Source: Haloarcula rubra
Lineage (GTDB): Archaea > Halobacteriota > Halobacteria > Halobacteriales > Haloarculaceae
Direction: 5' to 3'
Length of the DNA stretch: 64,000 nucleotides
Assembly: GCF_019599465.1 (NCBI RefSeq)
Contig: NZ_RKLR01000002.1
Coordinates: 310,001-374,000 of the forward strand
The notes beneath the pieces are model-generated. The model saw only the letters and a list, made by a program, of their open reading frames with translations, made no database searches and had not been told where the DNA came from. A program made the translations under genes and the position numbers. This document shows positions 61,720 to 64,000 of the stretch, piece by piece; within the stretch, counting starts at the first letter, position 1, and every line of letters starts with the position of its first letter.

Positions 61720-63405
61720 ATGGTCGGCGCTGTCCCCTGGCTCGCGCTGGGGTCGTTCGCCTCGGGGGTGGGGTCGCTGTACCTGTTGGCCCAACTCCGC
61801 GACCACTGGGACAAGCCCGGCGCGAAGTGGTTCGTCGCCACCATCGCGACCATCACGGTCTGGTGTGGGACCTACGGCGTCGCCGTGCTCGTCTCGACGC
61901 CGCTCGTCCGCCGGGGACTGGAGGCGGTGACGTGGGTGTGTCTGGTGTGGATAGGGTTCTTCTTCCTCGCGTTCGCGCTGGGGTACACCGGTCGGACGAC
62001 GATACTGGAGAGTCGGCTGTTCCGCGGGCTGGCGGCCGTCCCGGCCGTGGCATCCCTGCTGGCGTTGACGAACCCGCTGCACGCGTTGCTGTGGGACGGC
62101 GTCCGCCTGACGACGGTCGACGGGGCCTCGCTCGTCCAGTACACGTTCCAGCCGCTGGGGTACGTCGTCGTCTTCGTCGCCATGCTGTTCGTCGTGTTCG
62201 GGACGGTGCTGGTGTTCGACACCGTCATCAGCTACGGCCCGCTGTACCGCCGCGAGGCCATCGCCGTCGGGCTGAGCCCGGTCCCGCCCGGCCTCGCGGT
62301 GCTGGTGTGGGCGCTGGGCATCGGCCCGACGGCGAACCTGACGACGCTGGCGTTCCTCCCGCACATCGCGCTGGACGCCTACGCCTTCGTCCGGAGCGAC
62401 ATGTTCGAGTTCCATCCGGCGACCCGGCGGGCGGGCGAGCGAGCGGCCATCGACGACATCGCGACGCCGGTGGCCATCGTCGACGTCGACGGCCGCATCG
62501 TGAACCTCAACCCGGCCGCCGAGCGGATGCTGGCCGTCGAGAAGCGGTCGGTGCTGACCGACCCGCTGGACGGCCTCCTGGTCGGCGAGGCGTTCGCCGT
62601 CGGCGAGGCCTACGACCGGTTCGCCGTGGAGAACGGCGGCCGGCGGGACGTCTACAAGGTCCAGCAGACGGAGTTGCGCGACGAGAGCGACACCCATCTG
62701 GGGTACACCGTGGTCTTTCAGGACATCACCGACGAGATACAGCGCGAACGTCGGTTGGAGGTGCTCAACCGCTTCCTGCGGCACAACGTCCGCAACGAGA
62801 GCGTCGTCATTCAGGCCCGCGCGGAGTTGCTGGCCGCCGAACTCGACGGCGACGAGGCAGACCACGCCGCGACTATCGAGCGGGCCGTCGACCGACTCGT
62901 GGAGTCCGGCGACAAGGCCCGCACCCTCTCGGAGGCCAGCGTCGACGCCGACGACGTCGAACCGGTCGACCTTCGCGAACGCGTCGCGGACGTCACGTCG
63001 GCGCTCGCCGAGGAGTACGGGGGGACCGTCGACGTCGACGTTCCGGCCGCCCTCACACTCCGGACCCAGCCGGTCCTGCTCGGCGTCGTCGTGACCAACC
63101 TCGTCGAGAACGCACTCCAACACGTCCCCGGCGCCGCCGTCTCCGTCTCGGCCCACGCCGACGGCGACGACGTGGTGCTCACGGTCGCCGACGACGGACC
63201 GGGCGTCCCCGACCACGAACTGTCGGTGCTGGCCCGCGGCCGAGAGACGGACCTGGACCACGGGAGCGGTATCGGCCTGTGGCTGGTCCACTGGGCGGTG
63301 CAGACGCTGGAGGGGGACCTCGACTTCGACACGAGCGACGGGACGACGGTGACGGTCCGACTCCCACGCGACCGCGCCGTCGCCAGCGACCCCGCGGCGG
63401 CCTGA
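61720..63405 (+). CDS. Histidine kinase with 7TM sensor and PAS domain
   Basis: A 561-residue membrane sensor kinase. Residues 1-225 form seven helices of the N-terminal 7TM sensor domain common in haloarchaea. A PAS domain lies at about 240-340 (TPVAIVDVDGRIVNLNPAAE). The phosphorylated His355 is in NRFLRHNVRNE, and the ATPase part has NLVENALQH (N-box) and ADDGPGVPD (G-box). The signal is unknown. No response regulator is next to it, so it is an orphan kinase. A leaderless promoter precedes it. Confidence 0.93.
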   Translation: MVGAVPWLALGSFASGVGSLYLLAQLRDHWDKPGAKWFVATIATITVWCGTYGVAVLVSTPLVRRGLEAVTWVCLVWIGFFFLAFALGYTGRTTILESRLFRGLAAVPAVASLLALTNPLHALLWDGVRLTTVDGASLVQYTFQPLGYVVVFVAMLFVVFGTVLVFDTVISYGPLYRREAIAVGLSPVPPGLAVLVWALGIGPTANLTTLAFLPHIALDAYAFVRSDMFEFHPATRRAGERAAIDDIATPVAIVDVDGRIVNLNPAAERMLAVEKRSVLTDPLDGLLVGEAFAVGEAYDRFAVENGGRRDVYKVQQTELRDESDTHLGYTVVFQDITDEIQRERRLEVLNRFLRHNVRNESVVIQARAELLAAELDGDEADHAATIERAVDRLVESGDKARTLSEASVDADDVEPVDLRERVADVTSALAEEYGGTVDVDVPAALTLRTQPVLLGVVVTNLVENALQHVPGAAVSVSAHADGDDVVLTVADDGPGVPDHELSVLARGRETDLDHGSGIGLWLVHWAVQTLEGDLDFDTSDGTTVTVRLPRDRAVASDPAAA

Positions 63406-63449
63406 CCCACCTTCGAACGACTTAACGGCGCCCGCACGGAGAGTCGGGT

Positions 63450-64000
63450 ATGCGCGTCAGCGAGGGGCAGGTCACCGTCTCGGTCCCCGAACAACCGGAC
63501 GCCGGCAAGGGAGCGGACGTGTTCTTCAACCCCGTGCAGGAACTGAACCGAGACCTCACCGTGGCGGCGCTGCGGGCCTACCGGGAGCGTGACGACCGCG
63601 TCGAGAGCTATCTGGACGCCACCGCCGCCAGCGGCATCCGCGGGGTCCGGGCGGCCGCCGACGGGTGGGAGACGACGCTGTGTGACGTCGACGACGACGC
63701 CGTAGCGCTCTGTGAGGCGAATCTGGAACGGAACGACCTCGCGGCCGAGGTCCGCCACCAGAACGCCAACGTCCTCATGCACTCGGAGGCCTTCGACGTG
63801 GTCGACGTCGACCCGTTCGGCACGCCCATCCCCTTCGCCGACGCCGCCGTGCAGGGGACCAAACACCTGCTCTGTGTCACCGCCACCGACACCGCACCGC
63901 TGTGTGGCGCTCACTTCGAGAGCGGCGTCCGGAGTTACGGGGCCGTCCCGCGCAACACCGAGTTCCACGCCGAGATGGGGATGCGCGTGCTCCTCTCGGC
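63450..64000 (+). CDS. trm1: tRNA (guanine26-N2)-dimethyltransferase Trm1, 3'-truncated by window end
   Basis: Methylates G26 of tRNA with SAM. The visible 183 residues begin [20 protein letters not shown] and include [36 protein letters not shown] (SAM-binding) and [12 protein letters not shown], the D-P-F-G catalytic motif. The rest lies beyond the window. ATG 63450 fits the family start, with a CTTAACGG element about 30 bases upstream. It follows the histidine kinase gene on the same strand by 44 bases. Confidence 0.95.
   Translation, partial: MRVSEGQVTVSVPEQPDAGKGADVFFNPVQELNRDLTVAALRAYRERDDRVESYLDATAASGIRGVRAAADGWETTLCDVDDDAVALCEANLERNDLAAEVRHQNANVLMHSEAFDVVDVDPFGTPIPFADAAVQGTKHLLCVTATDTAPLCGAHFESGVRSYGAVPRNTEFHAEMGMRVLLS

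Overview
The window is a 64-kb stretch of haloarchaeal (class Halobacteria) chromosome. The evidence is a very GC-rich sequence, strongly acidic predicted proteins, start codons 25-30 bases downstream of TATA-like boxes (leaderless promoters), and archaeal information-processing genes: PCNA, primase large subunit, Hjc, TBP, Rpo7, Spt4, aIF2 gamma, L40e, Tsr3 and Trm1. Halophile-specific families (tandem TatC, DUF5786, DUF5787) agree. Family-level placement near Haloarculaceae is only an impression. I see no rRNA, tRNA, CRISPR array, prophage or insertion sequence; the region reads as core chromosome with a few accessory genes.

Layout. 1-8.2 kb: truncated larE, a histidine phosphatase, two divergent Tat translocase genes (a TatC with an unusual C-terminus and a double-TatC), a ribbon-helix-helix protein overlapping a YhhQ-type transporter, RlmE and a YihY/BrkB membrane protein. 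8.2-15.3 kb: copper nitrite reductase with a palindromic promoter, an exported protein with a sorting-like C-terminus, then pcn, a DUF4382 lipoprotein, hjc, a SWIM protein and priL. 15.4-24.8 kb: two tandem MATE exporters with a TetR-type operator between them, the S-adenosylhomocysteine pair ahcY and an amidohydrolase deaminase flanking a secreted Ig-like protein, an MFS transporter and hisG. 24.8-33.1 kb: gamma-glutamyltransferase, MFS transporter, tbp, a THUMP methyltransferase, and the tightly packed operon aIF2 gamma / PIN / rpo7 / spt4 / dephospho-CoA kinase. 33.4-40.7 kb: an ArsR-like zinc protein, an APC permease with a separate TrkA-type protein, DUF5787, small membrane proteins, a PhnP-like hydrolase and an AAA ATPase. 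40.9-51.2 kb: a membrane protein with five YegP domains, a flavin-type oxidase, thiolase, a TrmB-like regulator, a thioesterase, a Na+/H+ antiporter, an acyl-CoA ligase and an MBL hydrolase. 51.4-64 kb: serS, Nudix, redoxin, tsr3, an enolase-superfamily protein, L40e, ThuA, DUF5786/DUF99, uracil-DNA glycosylase, hisH, a SWIM protein, a 7TM histidine kinase and truncated trm1.

Functional links: protein export (tatC genes plus several Tat substrates here, including NirK and the DUF4382 lipoprotein), methyl-cycle recycling (ahcY and deaminase), RNA modification (rlmE, trmG10, tsr3, trm1, preQ transporter), fatty-acid metabolism (ligase, thiolase, thioesterase) and histidine synthesis (hisG, hisH far apart).

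No clearly new multi-gene system was found. The items most worth a second look are the TatC with three copies of its last membrane hairpin, DUF5787 as a likely PD-(D/E)XK nuclease with a cysteine cluster, the five-domain YegP membrane protein, the operator plus 14-codon leader ORF before the second MATE gene, and a 63-base near-perfect palindrome near 61.2 kb. All calls come from reading the sequence; no database search was run.
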